Origin: Ehretia macrophylla
Lineage: Eukaryota; Streptophyta; Magnoliopsida; Boraginales; Ehretiaceae
Reading direction: 5' to 3'
NCBI GenBank assembly: GCA_037974665.1
Contig: CM075775.1
Coordinates: 39,954,152 to 40,018,151, forward strand
Length of the DNA stretch: 64,000 bases
The translations under genes were made by a program, and so were the position numbers. Below the pieces are notes generated by a model that saw nothing but the letters and a program-made list of their open reading frames with translations, had not been told where the DNA came from and did no database searches. Each line of letters starts with the position of its first letter. Position 1 is the stretch's first letter. This document shows, piece by piece, positions 23,801 through 36,198 of the stretch.

Positions 23801-26800
23801 TGCTGCCCCTGTCGTGGAGCTCTCGGGGAGCTTTCCAACGGTATGCTGTACGCCACGTAACTCTTTACAGATCAAAAGTTATGGGCACCGAAGCGACGGA
23901 GACCTGGTCCCAAGCCCCACTCCCTCGGTTTGCGAGCCCAGCCTCTACTTGAAGCGAAGTTGTCTTGCCCAAGGTGCCGTGCAATTCGGTAATAGAAATG
24001 TGATGGATTAGATTGTCGTCTTGTTTGCGGCTCATGACGTACGATCTGGGACGGTAAAACAACGCAAAAGAAGAAAAGTGTCCCCAAACTGATGAAAACA
24101 TTCAATTTTGGGCTCTTAAAATAGGCGCAGAAAAGCAGGCATTTTGCCCCTATCGTGGAGCTCTCGGGGAGCTTTCCAACGGTATACTGTACGCCGTGTA
24201 ACTCTTTACGGTTCAAAACTTATGGGCACCGAAGGGACGGAGACCTGGTCCCAAGCCCCACGCCCTCGGTTTGTGGACCCACATTCTACGTGAGGTAAAG
24301 TTGTCTTACCCAAGGTGCCGTGGGATTCGGTAATAGAAATGTGAAGGATTAAGTGGTAGTCCTTTTTGCGTCTCACGACGTACGATCCAGGACGAAAAAA
24401 TAGCGTAAAATAATAAAAGTGTCCCGATACTGATGAAAATGTTCAATCTTGGGCCCAAAAATAGGCGCAACTGAGCAGGCTTGCTTCCCCCTTCGTGGAG
24501 CTCTCGGAGAGCTTTCTAACGATATACTGTGCGCCGCGTAACTCCTTATGGATCAGAAGTTATGGGCACCGAAGCGACGGAGACTTGGTCCCAACCCTCA
24601 CGCCCTCAGTTTGCGGGCCCAGCCTCTACGTGAAACGAAGTTGTCTTGCCCAAGGTGCCGTGGGATTCAGTAATAGAAATGTGATGGATTAGGTTGTCGT
24701 CCTTTTCGCGGCTCACGGCGTACGACCCGGGACGGAAAAACAGCGCAAAAGAAAAAAAGTGTCCCGAAACTAATGAAAATGTTCGATTTTGGGCTCTAAA
24801 AATAGGCGCAGTAAAGCAGGCTTGCTGCCCCTGTTGTGGAGCTCTCGGGGAGATTTCTAACGGTATACTGTACACCGCGTAACTCTTTACGGATAAAAAG
24901 TTATGGACACCGAAGCGACGGAGACCTGGTCCCAAGCCCCACACCCTCGGTTTGCGGGCCCAGCCTCTACGTGAAGTGAAGTGATCTTGCCCAAGGTGCC
25001 GTGGGATTCGATAATACAAATGTGATGGATTAGGTTGTCGTCCTGTTCGCGCCCCACGCCCTCGGTTTACGGGCCGAGCCTCTTCGTGAAGCGAAGTTGT
25101 CTTGCCCAAGGTACCGTGGGATACGGTAATAGAAATGTGATGGATTAGGTTTACGTCCTTTTCGCGGCTCACGACACACGATCCAGGATGAAAAAATTGC
25201 GCAAAAGAAGAAAAGTGTCCCGAATCTGATGAAAACGTTCAATTTTGGGCTCCGAAAATAGGCACAACCGAGCAGACTTGCTGCCCCCGTCGTAGAGCTC
25301 TCGGAGAACTGGTCCCAAGCCCCACGCCCCTGGTTTACGGGCCCAGCCTCTACGTGAAGCGAAGTTATCTTGCCCAAGGTGCCGTGGGATTCAATAATAC
25401 AAATGTTATGGATTAGATTGTCGTCCTGTTCGCGCCCCACGCCCTCGATTTGCGGGCCCAGCCTCTACGTGAAGCGAAGTTGTCTTGCCCAAGGTACCGT
25501 GGGATTCGGTAATAGAAATGTGATGGATTAGGTTGTCGTTCTTTTCGCGGCTCACGACATACGATCCGACATGAAAAAACAGCGCAAAAGATGAAAAGTA
25601 TCCCGATACTGATGAAAACGTTCAATTTTGGGCTCCGAAAATAGGCGCAGTCGAGCAGGCTTGCTGCCCCTGTCGTAGAGCTCTCGGAGAGCTTTCCAAC
25701 GGTATGTTGTTTGTCGCGTAACGCCTTACGGATCAAAGGTTATGGGCACCGGAGCGACGGGACGGAGACCAGGTCCCAAGCCCCACGCCCGCGATTTGTG
25801 GGCCAGCCTCTACGTGAAGCGAAGTTGCCTTGCCCAAGGTGCCGTGGGATTCGGTAATAGAAATCTGATGGATTAGGTTGTCGCCCTTTCCGCGGCTCAC
25901 GACGTAAGATCTGGGACTGAGAAACTGCGCAAAAGAAGAAAAGTGTTTCGAAACTGATGAAAACATTCAATTTTAAGCTCCAAAAAAAGGCGCATCCTAG
26001 CAAGCTTGCTGCCCCTACCGTAGAGCTCTCGGAGAGCTTCCCAACAGTATGATGTGCACCGCGTAAGTCCTTACGGATCAAAAGTTATGGGCACTGGACC
26101 GACGAAGACCTGGTCCTAAGCCCTACGCCCTCGGTTTGCGGGGCCAGCCTCTACGTGAAGCGAAGTTGTCTTGCCAAAGGTACCTTGGGATTCGGTACTA
26201 GAAATGTGATGAATTAGGTTGTCGTCCTTTTCGTAACTTATGACGTACGATCCTGGACGAAAAAACAGCGCAAAAGAAGAAAAGTATCCCAAAATTGAAG
26301 AAAACGTTCAATTTTGGGCTCCAAAAATACGCGCAGCCGAGCAGACTTGCTGCCCCCATCGTAGAGCTCTTGGAGAGCTTTCCAACGGTATGCTGTACGT
26401 CGCGTAACTCCTTACGGATCAAAAATTATGGGCACCAGACTGACGAATACCTAGTCCTAAGCCCCACGCCCTCGGTTTCCGGGCCCAGCCTCTATGTGAA
26501 GCGAAGTTGTCTTGCCCATAGTACCGTGGGATTCGGTAATAGAAATGTGATGGATTAGGTTGTCGTCCTTTTCGTGCTCACGACGTACGATCCGGGACGA
26601 AAAAATAGTGCAAAAGAAGAAAAGTATCCCGAAACTGATGAAAACATTCGATTTTAGGCTTCAAAAATAGGCACAGCCAAGCAGACTTGCTACCCCCGTC
26701 GTAGAGCTTTCAGAGAGCTTTCAAATGGTATGCTGCGCGCCGCATAACTTCTTACGGATCAAAAGTTATGGGCACCAGAGCAACGGAGACCTGGTCCCAA

Positions 26801-27479
26801 GCCCCATGACCTCGGTTTGTGGGCCAGCCTCTTCGTGAATCGAAGTTGTCTTTCCCAAGGTGCCGTGGGATTCGGTAATAAAAATCGGATGGATTAGGTT
26901 GTCGTCCTTTTCGCCGCTCACGACGTACGATCTGGGACTGAAAAACTGCACAAAAGAAGAAAGTGTTCCGAAACTGATGAAAACGTTCGATTTTGGGCTC
27001 TGAAAATAGGCGCAAACTAGTAGGCTTACTGCCCCCACCGTAGAGCTCTCAGAGAGATTCCCAATAGTATGATGTGCACAACGTAACTCCTTACAGATCA
27101 AAAGTGATGGGCATCAGAGCGACGCAGACCTGGTCCCAACCCCCATGCCCTCGGTTTACGCGCCCAAACTCTACGTGAAGCGAAGTTGTCTTGCCCAAGG
27201 TGCCGTTGGATTAGGTATTAAATATGTGATGGATTAGGTTGTCATCCTTTTCGCAGCTCACGACATTCAATCCGGGACAGAAAAACAGCGCAAAAGAAGA
27301 AAAGTGTCGCAAAACTGATGAAAACATTCGATTATGGGCACCAAATATAGGCGCAGCCGAGCAGACTTGCTGCCTCCGTCGTAAAGCTCTCGAAGAGCTT
27401 TCAACGGTATGCTGTGCATCACGTAACTCCTTACGGATCGAAAGTTATGGGCACTAGACCGACAGAGGCCTGGTCCTAA

Positions 27480-28935
27480 GCCCCACGCCCTCGGTTTGTG
27501 GGCCCAACCTCTACGTAAAGCGAAGTTGTCTTGCCCAATGTGCCATGGGATTCGATAATAGAAATGTGATGGATTAGGGGGTCTTCCTTTTCGCAGCTCA
27601 CGACGTACGATCCGGGATAAAAAATAGCGCAAAAGAAGAATAGTATCCCGAAACTAAAGAAAACGTTCGAATTTGGGTTCTAAAAACAGGCGCAGCAAAG
27701 CAGGCTTGCTGCCCCTGTCGTGGAGCTATCGGGGAGCTTTCCAATGGTATGTTGGGCGCCGCATAACTCCTTACGGATCAAAAGTAACGGGCACGGGAAC
27801 GACGAAGACCTGGTCCCAAGCCCCATGCCCTTGGTTTGCGGACCCGGCCTCTACGTGACGCGAAGTTGTCTTGCCCAAGGTGCCGTGGGATTCAGTAATA
27901 GAAATGCGATAGATTAAGTTGTCATCCTTTTCGCGGCTCACGACGTAAGATCCGGGATGAAAAAAAGCGAAAAAGAAGAAAAGTGTCCCGAAACTAATGA
28001 AAATGTTCAATTTTGTACTCCGAAAATAGGCGCAGCTGAGCAGGCTTGCTGCCCCCGTCGTAGAGCTCTTGGAGAGCTTTCCAACGGTGTGCTGTGCGGC
28101 ACGTAACTCCTTACGGATCAAAAGTTATGGTCATCGGAGCGACGGAGACTTGGTCCCAAGCCCCAAGCCCTCGGTTTGCGAGCCCAGCCTCTACGTGAAA
28201 CGAAGTTGTCTTGCCCAAGGTACCGTGGGATTCGGTAATAGAAATGTGATAGATTAGGTTGTCATTCTTTTCGCGGCTCACGACGTACAATCCGGGACAA
28301 AAAAACAGCGAAAAAGTAGAAAAGTTCCCAAAATTGATGAAAACGTTCGATTTTGGGCTCCGAAAATAGGTGCAGCTGAGCAGGATTTCTGCCCCCATCG
28401 TGGAGCTCTCGGAGAGCTTTCCAACGGTATGCTGTGCACCGCATAACTCCTTACAGATCAGAAGTTATGGGGACCGGAGCAACGGAGACCTGGTCCCAAG
28501 GCCCACGCCCTCGGTTTGTGGGCCCAGCCTCTACGTAAAGCGAAGTTGTCTTGCCCAATGTGCCGTGGGATTCGATAATAGAAATGTGATGGATTAGGAG
28601 GTCGTCCTTTTCGCAGCTCACGACGTACGATTCGGGATGAAAAAACAGCGCAAAAGAAGAATAGTGTCCTGAAACTAAAGAAAATGTTCGAATTTGGGTT
28701 CTAAAAATAGGCGCAGCAAAGCAGGCTTGCTGCCCCTGTCGTGGAGCTCTCGGGGAGCTTTCCAACGGTATGTTGTGCGCCGCATAACTCCTTACGGATC
28801 AAAAGTAACAGGCACCGGAACGACGGAGACCTGGTCCCAAGCCCCATGCCCTTGGTTTGCGGACCCGGCCTCTACGTGAGGCGAAGTTGTCTTGCCCAAG
28901 GTACCGTAGGATTCAGAAATAGAAATGAGATGGAT
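27480..28935 (+). repeat. Local 3-monomer higher-order repeat (period about 1021 bp)
   Basis: Rare variants recur at a 1021-bp distance. These are CGTAAAGCGAAG with CCCAATGTGCC (about 27515 and 28535), TTCGAATTTGGGTTCT (27667 and 28688), AAAAGTAAC with GGCAC (27780 and 28801) and GACCCGGCCTCTACGTGA (27841 and 28862). The stretch between the two copies holds ordinary monomers. Confidence 0.8.
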
Positions 28936-29199
28936 TAAGTTGTCGACCTTTTCGCGGCTCTCGACGTAAGATCCGGGATGAAAGAACAGCGTAAAAGAAG
29001 AAAAGTGTCCCGAAACTGAAGAAAATGTTCAATTTTGTACTCCGAAAACAGGCGCAACCGAGCAGGCTTGCTGCCCCCATTGTAGAGCTCTCGAAGAGCT
29101 TTCCAACAGTATGCTGTGCGTCGCGTAACTCCTTACAGATCAAAAGTTATGGGCACCGGAGCGACGGAGACCTGGTCCCAAGCCCCAAGCCCTTGGTTT

Positions 29200-31100
29200 C
29201 CTTTTCGCGGCTCACGACGCACGATCCAGGATAAAAAAATAGCGCAAAAGAAGAAAAGTGTCCCGAATCTGATGAAAATGGTCAATTTTGGGCTCCGAAA
29301 ACAGGCACTGTCGAGCAGACTTGCTGCCCCTATTGTAGAGCTCTTGGAGACCTGGTCCCAAGCCCCATACCCTCGGTTTGCAGGCCCAGCCTCTACGTGA
29401 AGCAAAGTTGTCTTGCCCAAAGTACCGTGGGATTCGATAAGAGAAATGTGATGGATTAGGTTGTCGTTCTTTTCGCAGCTCACGACGTACGATCCGGCAC
29501 GAAAAAATAGCCTACAAGAAGAAAAATATCTCAAAACTGATGAAAACGTTCGATTTTGGGCTCCAAAAACAGGCGCAGTCGAGCAAGCTTGATGCCCTCA
29601 TCGTAGAGTTCTCGGATAGCTTTCCAACGGTATGTTGTGCACCGCGTAACTCGTTACGGATCAAAAGTTATGGGCACCGGAGAGACGGAGACCAGGTCCC
29701 AAGCACTACGCCCTCGGTTTGCCAGCCCAGCCTCTACGTGAAGCGAAGATGTCTTGCCCAAGGTGCCGTGGGATTCGGTAATAGAAATGTGATCGATTAG
29801 GTTGTCATCCTTTTTGCAGCTCATGACGTACGATCCGGGACAGAAAAAGAGCAAAAAAGAAGAAAAGTATCCCGAAACTAATGAAAACGTTCAATTTTGG
29901 GCTCCGAAAATAGGCGCAGCTGAGCAGGCTTACTACCCCCATCGTGGAGCTCTCAGAGAGCTTTCCAATGGTATGCTGTGTGCCGCGTAACTCCTTACGG
30001 ATTAGAAGTTATGGGCACCGGAGTGACGGAGACTTGGTCCCAAGCCCCACGCCCTCGGTTTGCGGGCCCAATCTCTACGTGAAGCAAAGTTGTCTTACCC
30101 AAGGTGCTGTGGGATTCGATAAAAGAAATGTGATAGATTAGGTTGTCGTCCTTTTCGCGGGTCACGACGTACGATCCGGGATGGAAAAACAGCGCAAAAG
30201 AAGAAAAGTGTCCCGAATCTGATGAAAACGTTCGATTTTGGGCTCCGAAAACAGGCGTAGCCTAGTAGACTTGCTGCCCCCGTCGTAGAGCTCTCGGAGA
30301 CCTAGTCCTAAGCCCCACGCCCTCGGTTTGTTGGCCCAGCATCTACGTGAAGCGAAGTTGTCTTGCCCAAGGTACCATGGGATTCAGTAATAGAAATGTG
30401 ATGGATTAGGTTGTCGTTCTTTTCGCGGCTCACGACGTACGATCCGGCATGAAAAAATAGCCTAAAAGAAGAAAAGTATCTCAAAACTGATGAAAATGTT
30501 CGATTTTGGGCTCTAAAAATAGTCGCAGTAGAGCAAACTTGGTGCCCCCATTGTAGAGCTCTCAGAGAGCTTTCCAACGGTATATTGTGCACCGTGTAAC
30601 TCCTTACGGATCAAAAGTTATGGGCACCGGAGAGACAGAGACCAGGTCCTAAGCCCCATGCCCTCGGTTTGCGGGCCCAGCCTCTACGTGAAGCGAAGAT
30701 GTCTTGCCCAAGGTGCCGTGGGATTCGATAATAGAAATGTGATGGATTCGGTTGTCATCCTTTTCTCGGCTCACGACGTACGATCCGGGACAGAAAAACA
30801 GCGAAAAAGCAGAAAAGTGTCCTTAAACTGATGAAAACATTCGATTTTGGGCTCTCAAAAAAGGCGCAGCGGAGCAGGCTTGTTGCCCCCATCGTGGAGC
30901 TCTCGGAGAGCTTTCTAACGGTATGTTATGCGCCGTATAACTCCTTACGGATCAGAAGTTATGGGCACCGGAGCGACGGAGACCTGGTCCTAAGCCCCAC
31001 GCCCTCGGTTTGCTGGCCCAGCCTCTACGTGAAGCGAAGTTGTCTTGCCCAAGGTGCCATGGGATTCGATAATAGAAATGTGATAGATTAGGTTGTCGTC
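29200..31100 (+). repeat. Local higher-order repeat containing a truncated monomer (period about 950 bp)
   Basis: The following recur about 950 bp apart: GATCCGGCA followed by AAAAAATAGCCTA (29492 and 30442), GAAGATGTCTTG (29746 and 30695), CCCATCGTGGAGCTCTC (29937 and 30887), and the truncated joint GGAGACCT(A/G)GTCC (29350 and 30297). The period is three monomers minus one roughly 75-bp deletion. Confidence 0.78.
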
Positions 31101-31552
31101 CTTTTCGCGGCTCAAGACGTACGATCCGGGATGGAAAGACTGTGCAAAAGAAGAAAAGTGTCCTGAAACTGATGAAAACGATCGATTTTGTGCTCCAAAA
31201 ATAGGCTTAACTAGGCAGGCTTGCTTCCTCCGACGTAGAGCTCTCGGAGAGCTTTCCAACGGTATGCTGTGCGCCTCGTAACTCGTAACGGATCAGAAGT
31301 TATGGGCACTGGAGCGACGGAGACCTGGTCCCAAGCCCTACGCCCTCGGTTTGCTGGCCCAGCCTCTACGTGAAGCGAAGTTGTCTTGCCCAAGGTGCCG
31401 TGGGATTCGATAATAGAAATGTGATGGATTATATTTTCGTCCTTTTCGCGGCTCACGACGTACGATCCGGGACGGAACGACGGCACAAAAGAAGAAAAGT
31501 TCCCCGAAATTGATGAAAACGTTCGATTTTGGTCTCCAAAAATAGGCTATGC

Positions 31553-34500
31553 TGCCACGCCCCAACCCAACCTATAAAGGTTAGACTAGAGTGTGATCTA
31601 AACATTCAAGTCATATCACGTACTTAATCGTTCATGAAAGTTTTAACACTTAACATTTTAGCCTAAACTCCACAAATTCTCCAGAAATCCGGCAGTATAA
31701 CGGCTGTAATTGGGCTCTTTAGTTTGACCTAATTCTCTAAACACCTCAAAACTTTCAATCTTAAATTCATTTCCAACTAAGATTACTATCAATTGAAACG
31801 CTTACTAGTTGTCTCGAAGTCTCGTTTGATTAACAGCCTAGCATGATAACTATGTCTCGTTTGTTTGTTAATCCTTGTTACAAAAGTACCTGTTGATCTT
31901 AGCTTAACAATGAGTACCTGCTTAAGATTGGATAGATTCATTTTACTTAATCCTTACCTGATACTTCATAATCCTATGATAGATACTAGTCAATAGCGAT
32001 AGTAAAAACGACCATAGTCGTGACTATCTAATTATGATCAATACAAGTCAAAATTAGACCCTAAATTACAACGGGGGTCGTTTACAATACAATAACAAGC
32101 AACATAACAAATGAAATAGTCTTCAAGCAACATATCGTTCACAAAATGGCCATAGTCAAGTAAGGCACGTAGGGCAAGCAATCATTCCAAGGAATCATCA
32201 TTAGGCACGTTGTCCTCGGGTACCTGTTCCTGGCTTTCTTCACCTGAGATGATAAAAGATGGTGAGTCCTTATGAACTCAGCGAGGGAGAACGAGAAATA
32301 AGTTTTGAAACTCATTTTCCGGTTCAACTTATGAAAACCTTTGCAAGCATGACATGTATCACAAGTAAGTACATAATGTAATATAACAGTAAAAGAACTC
32401 AATTACCCGTCTTTCCTCCCCGAGGTCCTCTAGGAACCAAGCAAGAGTACTTATACACATAGAGAAAAGGATATGGTGAGCCTTTGCTCTCAGTTCATTT
32501 CCAATATCAGTTGTTGCGGCCGACTTCGAATCATCCCCTTATCACGCCAAATGGGTGTACTCCGGATGTACCCCGAAATCCTACGACCCAACTCTCCAAG
32601 GAAGTCTAGCCCCCAAGCGAGAGAGGGAATTGGACAATGGTAGTCACGGTTGCATCGGCAAGCCCGATGCCGCCCGGTGTGCGTGAATGCTACCATGCTA
32701 GAATGAAAGGTTGCAACCTTGTATGCAATGCACATTTATGACATTTAATATATCACATTAGGAGGACAACAAAGTAGGTTGCCTCCGAGCAGTCATAAGA
32801 TTGCACATTGACAAGTAAACATACAAGACACAATATGACAGGTAATTTCACTTATAAGCACATGGAGTTATATGAATATTAAACGGGCAGCCATGTAACG
32901 CATGTAAATCAAGTCACATAACTCATTTCGAAGTTCACGTAATCAAATAATAAGATTATTCAACATGCAACAACATCTACGTGGGAACGGGTGCAAGAAA
33001 GGCCTACTTGTCAACATGTAATCATCGAAATCACATTTAGGGCTACAAGGGCAACTACGGGCAGCCTACTAATCACATAATTAAACACGACATTCATAGG
33101 ATCAACACTTAGCGAGTTTACCTAGTCATTAGGGTTTCATTTCATGTTTACCCGTGCGATTAAGCCCTAAGTCATCTCGTAATTAAGCTCAAGCCATGCA
33201 TTGATTAATTCAAACACCCTCAAGCATTCAAAACAGCTGACACAACATCCAAATGCCACAATCTCAAGCATTTAATACAACAAGAGAAGCTACAATAATT
33301 TTTCTAAGCATATCACTAGATGAAAACCTCACTGCAATGGTTTGTTTTCTCACAATCATTGAGACAAGCAAAAAATCTCCAATTATAGTGAACAAAATTT
33401 CAAATTAAATCTTAAGGAGTAAACTAAAATTAGAAACAAACCTCGCATCATTTGGAGTTCGGGTTCAAGAGTTATAGCCAAAACCATGGGACTACGCAAA
33501 ACTGTCCAGATTTGCACACATTTCAATACTTGTCATTTTTTAGGACCATAGGGTCCGATTTAGCCTAAGTCTAGTTCTGACAAAAATGTCCAGAACTGAA
33601 AAATATAGCAGCACACCAAATTTCATACATTTTGGATATCATTTACTAAGTCAAACTGGTTCGTTCTACAAGGATAGTGAATCTGCAAAAACCTGCTTCA
33701 TTTTTCCAGATTTTCCAGATTTGGACACATTTTGATATTTTTCCATTTTGTGAACCTTAGAATCAAAATTAGCTTTGGCCTATTTCTACGAAAAATTCTC
33801 AGAACTGGAAAAACTAGTCACCTACCAATTTTAACGCATTTTCAGCATCATTTACCTGGTCAAAATCACTTCGTTCCAACAGAACAGAAAGATGTCAAAT
33901 ACGCGATTTCACCTATCTTAACATTCTAGCCAAATATCTTGCCATGCATGCTTACAAAAGCTCATGTATACACACATATCACAAGTACAGAGGTAAAAAT
34001 AGACATTCAAAGGCATGCATGTGGTTTTTAAAAGCTTTTCAAGAAGTTTTAGCCCTCACCTTAGCAAGACAACAAAAAGATGCACAAACTCTTGATGAAG
34101 CACAATGTCGACCCATTTCCTTGCTTAGCCGCGAGACAACTTGAGATTTCTCTAATTCCTAGCTTAGAAACCATGTTCTTAGTATGTGCAAGTGGCTAGA
34201 ACAAATGAAAATTAAATGGAAGCTAACAAACTTACCTAAGCCAAAATGAATGTGCTATGAGCTTGCATGTACAATTTTTGCATTCTAGCTTGCTTGGTCG
34301 AGCTTCCTAGTTTCTTGCATGTCTTGATGAACCATTGAGTGATGAAATTAAGCTATGGAGAGTAGGATTTCAGCCAAGGGCCGAGAGAGAGAGAGAAGAA
34401 ATGTGGGAGTGAGAGAAAATGTGAGAAAGAAAATGAAAGGCTTAGCATTTTGGTTGGCTATATGCTTCTACAATCTGATTTTTGTGTTGTCTTTTGAATG

Positions 34501-35104
34501 TTATTTGAATTGTTAGTGGACAAGGGTGATGTGGCCGAGATGGGTGGCTTAGTAGTTAGCAAAATGTGGCTTTGGTGCAAGCAAAAGGTATGACAATGTG
34601 AAGATTTTGTCTTAAGCATGCTTGGTTAAAATAATTTTTGTTCAAACTTTGCTCAAAGCCCTAGGTTTGGCCGACCTTATGAGCATCAAGATCTGAATTT
34701 TTTTGTTTGTTCAAGGCTTATTTTATTGTGTGTTTGGGAAGTGCAAAAGAATAATGAATAAAGAATAAGAATGTCTAGCTTTTTGTGAGATTTCGTTTTC
34801 TAGTGAGTTGACTTAGCATTTTAATATTAGTTAGTGGAGTTTGTAGGCTTAATTAATGATTTAGTGCTTCGTGTAAGATGCTTTCTTGATTAGCGTGCGG
34901 GCACGCTTTCTTAGGTTTAGGGAACGTACTACGAGACAAATGCACGTTTCCCAAGTAAATGCACGCAACCCTAAATGTATGCACGTAATTCAATGCAAGG
35001 CACACAAAATGAAACATGACTCTTAAACCTAGGTCAAGGCACGTAAATCTAGATTAGAGCACACGAAACGAGGTATCACACGTAAATCGAGGTCGGGCCT
35101 CACA
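31553..35104 (-). repeat. 3' LTR of element D (about 3.55 kb)
   Basis: It runs from TGCCACGCCCC (a mutated TGTCACGCCCC) to GGCCTCACA on the + strand. It lacks one 19-bp unit between two ACTACGAG repeats near 34928, unlike the 5' LTR of the same element. The same single-unit state is found in the LTR of element A. Confidence 0.94.
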
Positions 35105-35117
35105 TCCTCCCCTCCTT
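35105..35117 (-). other. Polypurine tract of element D
   Basis: The + strand sequence TCCTCCCCTCCTT, read on the minus strand, is the purine run AAGGAGGGGAGGA that abuts the 3' LTR. Confidence 0.9.
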
Positions 35118-35144
35118 AAAAGAATTTCGTCCCAAAATTCAATA

Positions 35145-36198
35145 TTACCTTTGAAATAAATTTGGATACTGTTGCTCCATCTGGTCTCGCCTTTCCCACG
35201 TTGCTTCTTCAACTCCATGGTGATCCCACAACACTTTCACCATCGGTATAGATTTGATGCGCAACTCCTGATCTTGCTGGTCTAGGATCCGAATGGGCTT
35301 CTCTTCATAAGACAAGTTCTCCCGAAGCTGCAATGGCTCTAGCTCCAAGATATGCGATGGATCAGGGTGATACTTCCGTAGCATTGAAACATGAAAGACG
35401 TCGTGAAGATTGGAGAGGTTTTGGGGTAGTGCCAGGCGATACGCCAATTTGCCAACCTTCTCAACTATCTCAAATGGTCCTACAAACCTCGGGCTCAACT
35501 TTCTACCCTTGCCGTGTTTAATCAGTCCCCTACGAGATGATATCTTCAAGAACACCTTGTCGCTGACCTCAAACTCTAGACTCCGTCTCCGTCGGTCTGC
35601 ATAACTTTTCTGCCTGCTTTGGGCGGTAAGCATCCATTTTCGGATGAGGTGGATATTATCAACAGTCTTCATAAGTTCAGGTAGAAGGGTTGGGTCAAAA
35701 GTCTTCGTCTCACCTACTTCATCCCAGTAAATTGGGGATCGACACTTACGTCCATACAATGCCTCAAATGGGGCCATCCTGATAGTGGCTTGATAATTGT
35801 TATTGTAAGCGAACTCCACTAGAGACATATATTTCTCCCAATTTCTCAGGACTATCCTCCTTGTTCATTGGTAAGAAGTGCGCTGACTTGGTCAATCTAT
35901 CCACTATGACCCAAACGGCGTCATGACCCTTTTGTGACCTGGGCAGGTCCATGACAAAGTCCATAGTTATATGTTCCCATTTCCATTGAGGAATTTCCAA
36001 CGGCTGAAGTAAACCTGCTGGTCGTTGATGTTCCGCTTTGACTCTCTGGCAAGTCAAACACCGTGCCACAAACTCCGCAATCTCTCTCTTCATGTTATTC
36101 CACCAATAGTATTGCTTCAAATCCCAGTACATCTTTGTTCCGCCGGGGTGAATAGTGTATCTTGAATTATGGGCTTCTTCAAGAATCTTCTTTTTCAA
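35145..36198 (-). pseudogene. pol: Integrase and chromodomain-like tail of element D, with a 233-bp core deletion
   Basis: The integrase starts with the zinc-binding region (HNSRYTIH ... CLTC, about 36168-36049) and the first catalytic Asp in TMDFVMDLP. It then reads into a junction at about 35829-35845 where 233 bp present in element E are missing. The lost piece holds the second Asp and the Glu of the DDE triad and shifts the frame (233 is not a multiple of 3). After the junction the frame resumes as EFAYNNNYQ, the GPF-like motif (RFVGPFEIVEK) and the tail KVLWDHHGVEEATWE, ending at 35145. The tail is the chromodomain-like region that in Tekay-type elements is thought to direct integration to heterochromatin. 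This enzyme could not be active. Confidence 0.93.

Larger units (their letters stand above)
20837..31552 (+). repeat. Satellite block 3 (about 31 monomers, with truncated variants and 3-monomer periods)
   Basis: It has the same monomer, orientation and phase as block 2. Between about 24.9 and 31.1 kb the array is irregular. Monomers lacking the stretch between CGGAGA (offset 287-292) and GGAGACCTGG (offset 20-29 of the next unit) occur near 25305, 29350 and 30297. A second deletion class, joining GTCCTGTTCGCG to CCCCACGCC, occurs at about 25050 and 25434. A third joins TTGGTTT to CCTTTTCGCGG near 29200. Local higher-order periods of about 1021 bp (27.5-28.9 kb) and about 950 bp (29.2-31.1 kb) are visible. 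I see no gene. Confidence 0.96.

Noticed and set aside
20837-31552. CRISPR-like array or other prokaryotic tandem system
   Set aside because: The repeat unit is 341 bp with no short repeat plus unique spacer pattern and no cas-like genes. The surrounding elements are plant retrotransposons.
9338-31552. CENP-B box in the monomer (GTTCGATTTTGGGCTCC resembles the start of one)
   Set aside because: It fails the core NTTCGNNNNANNCGGGN pattern, and plants lack a proven CENP-B box. Centromere function cannot be inferred from this.
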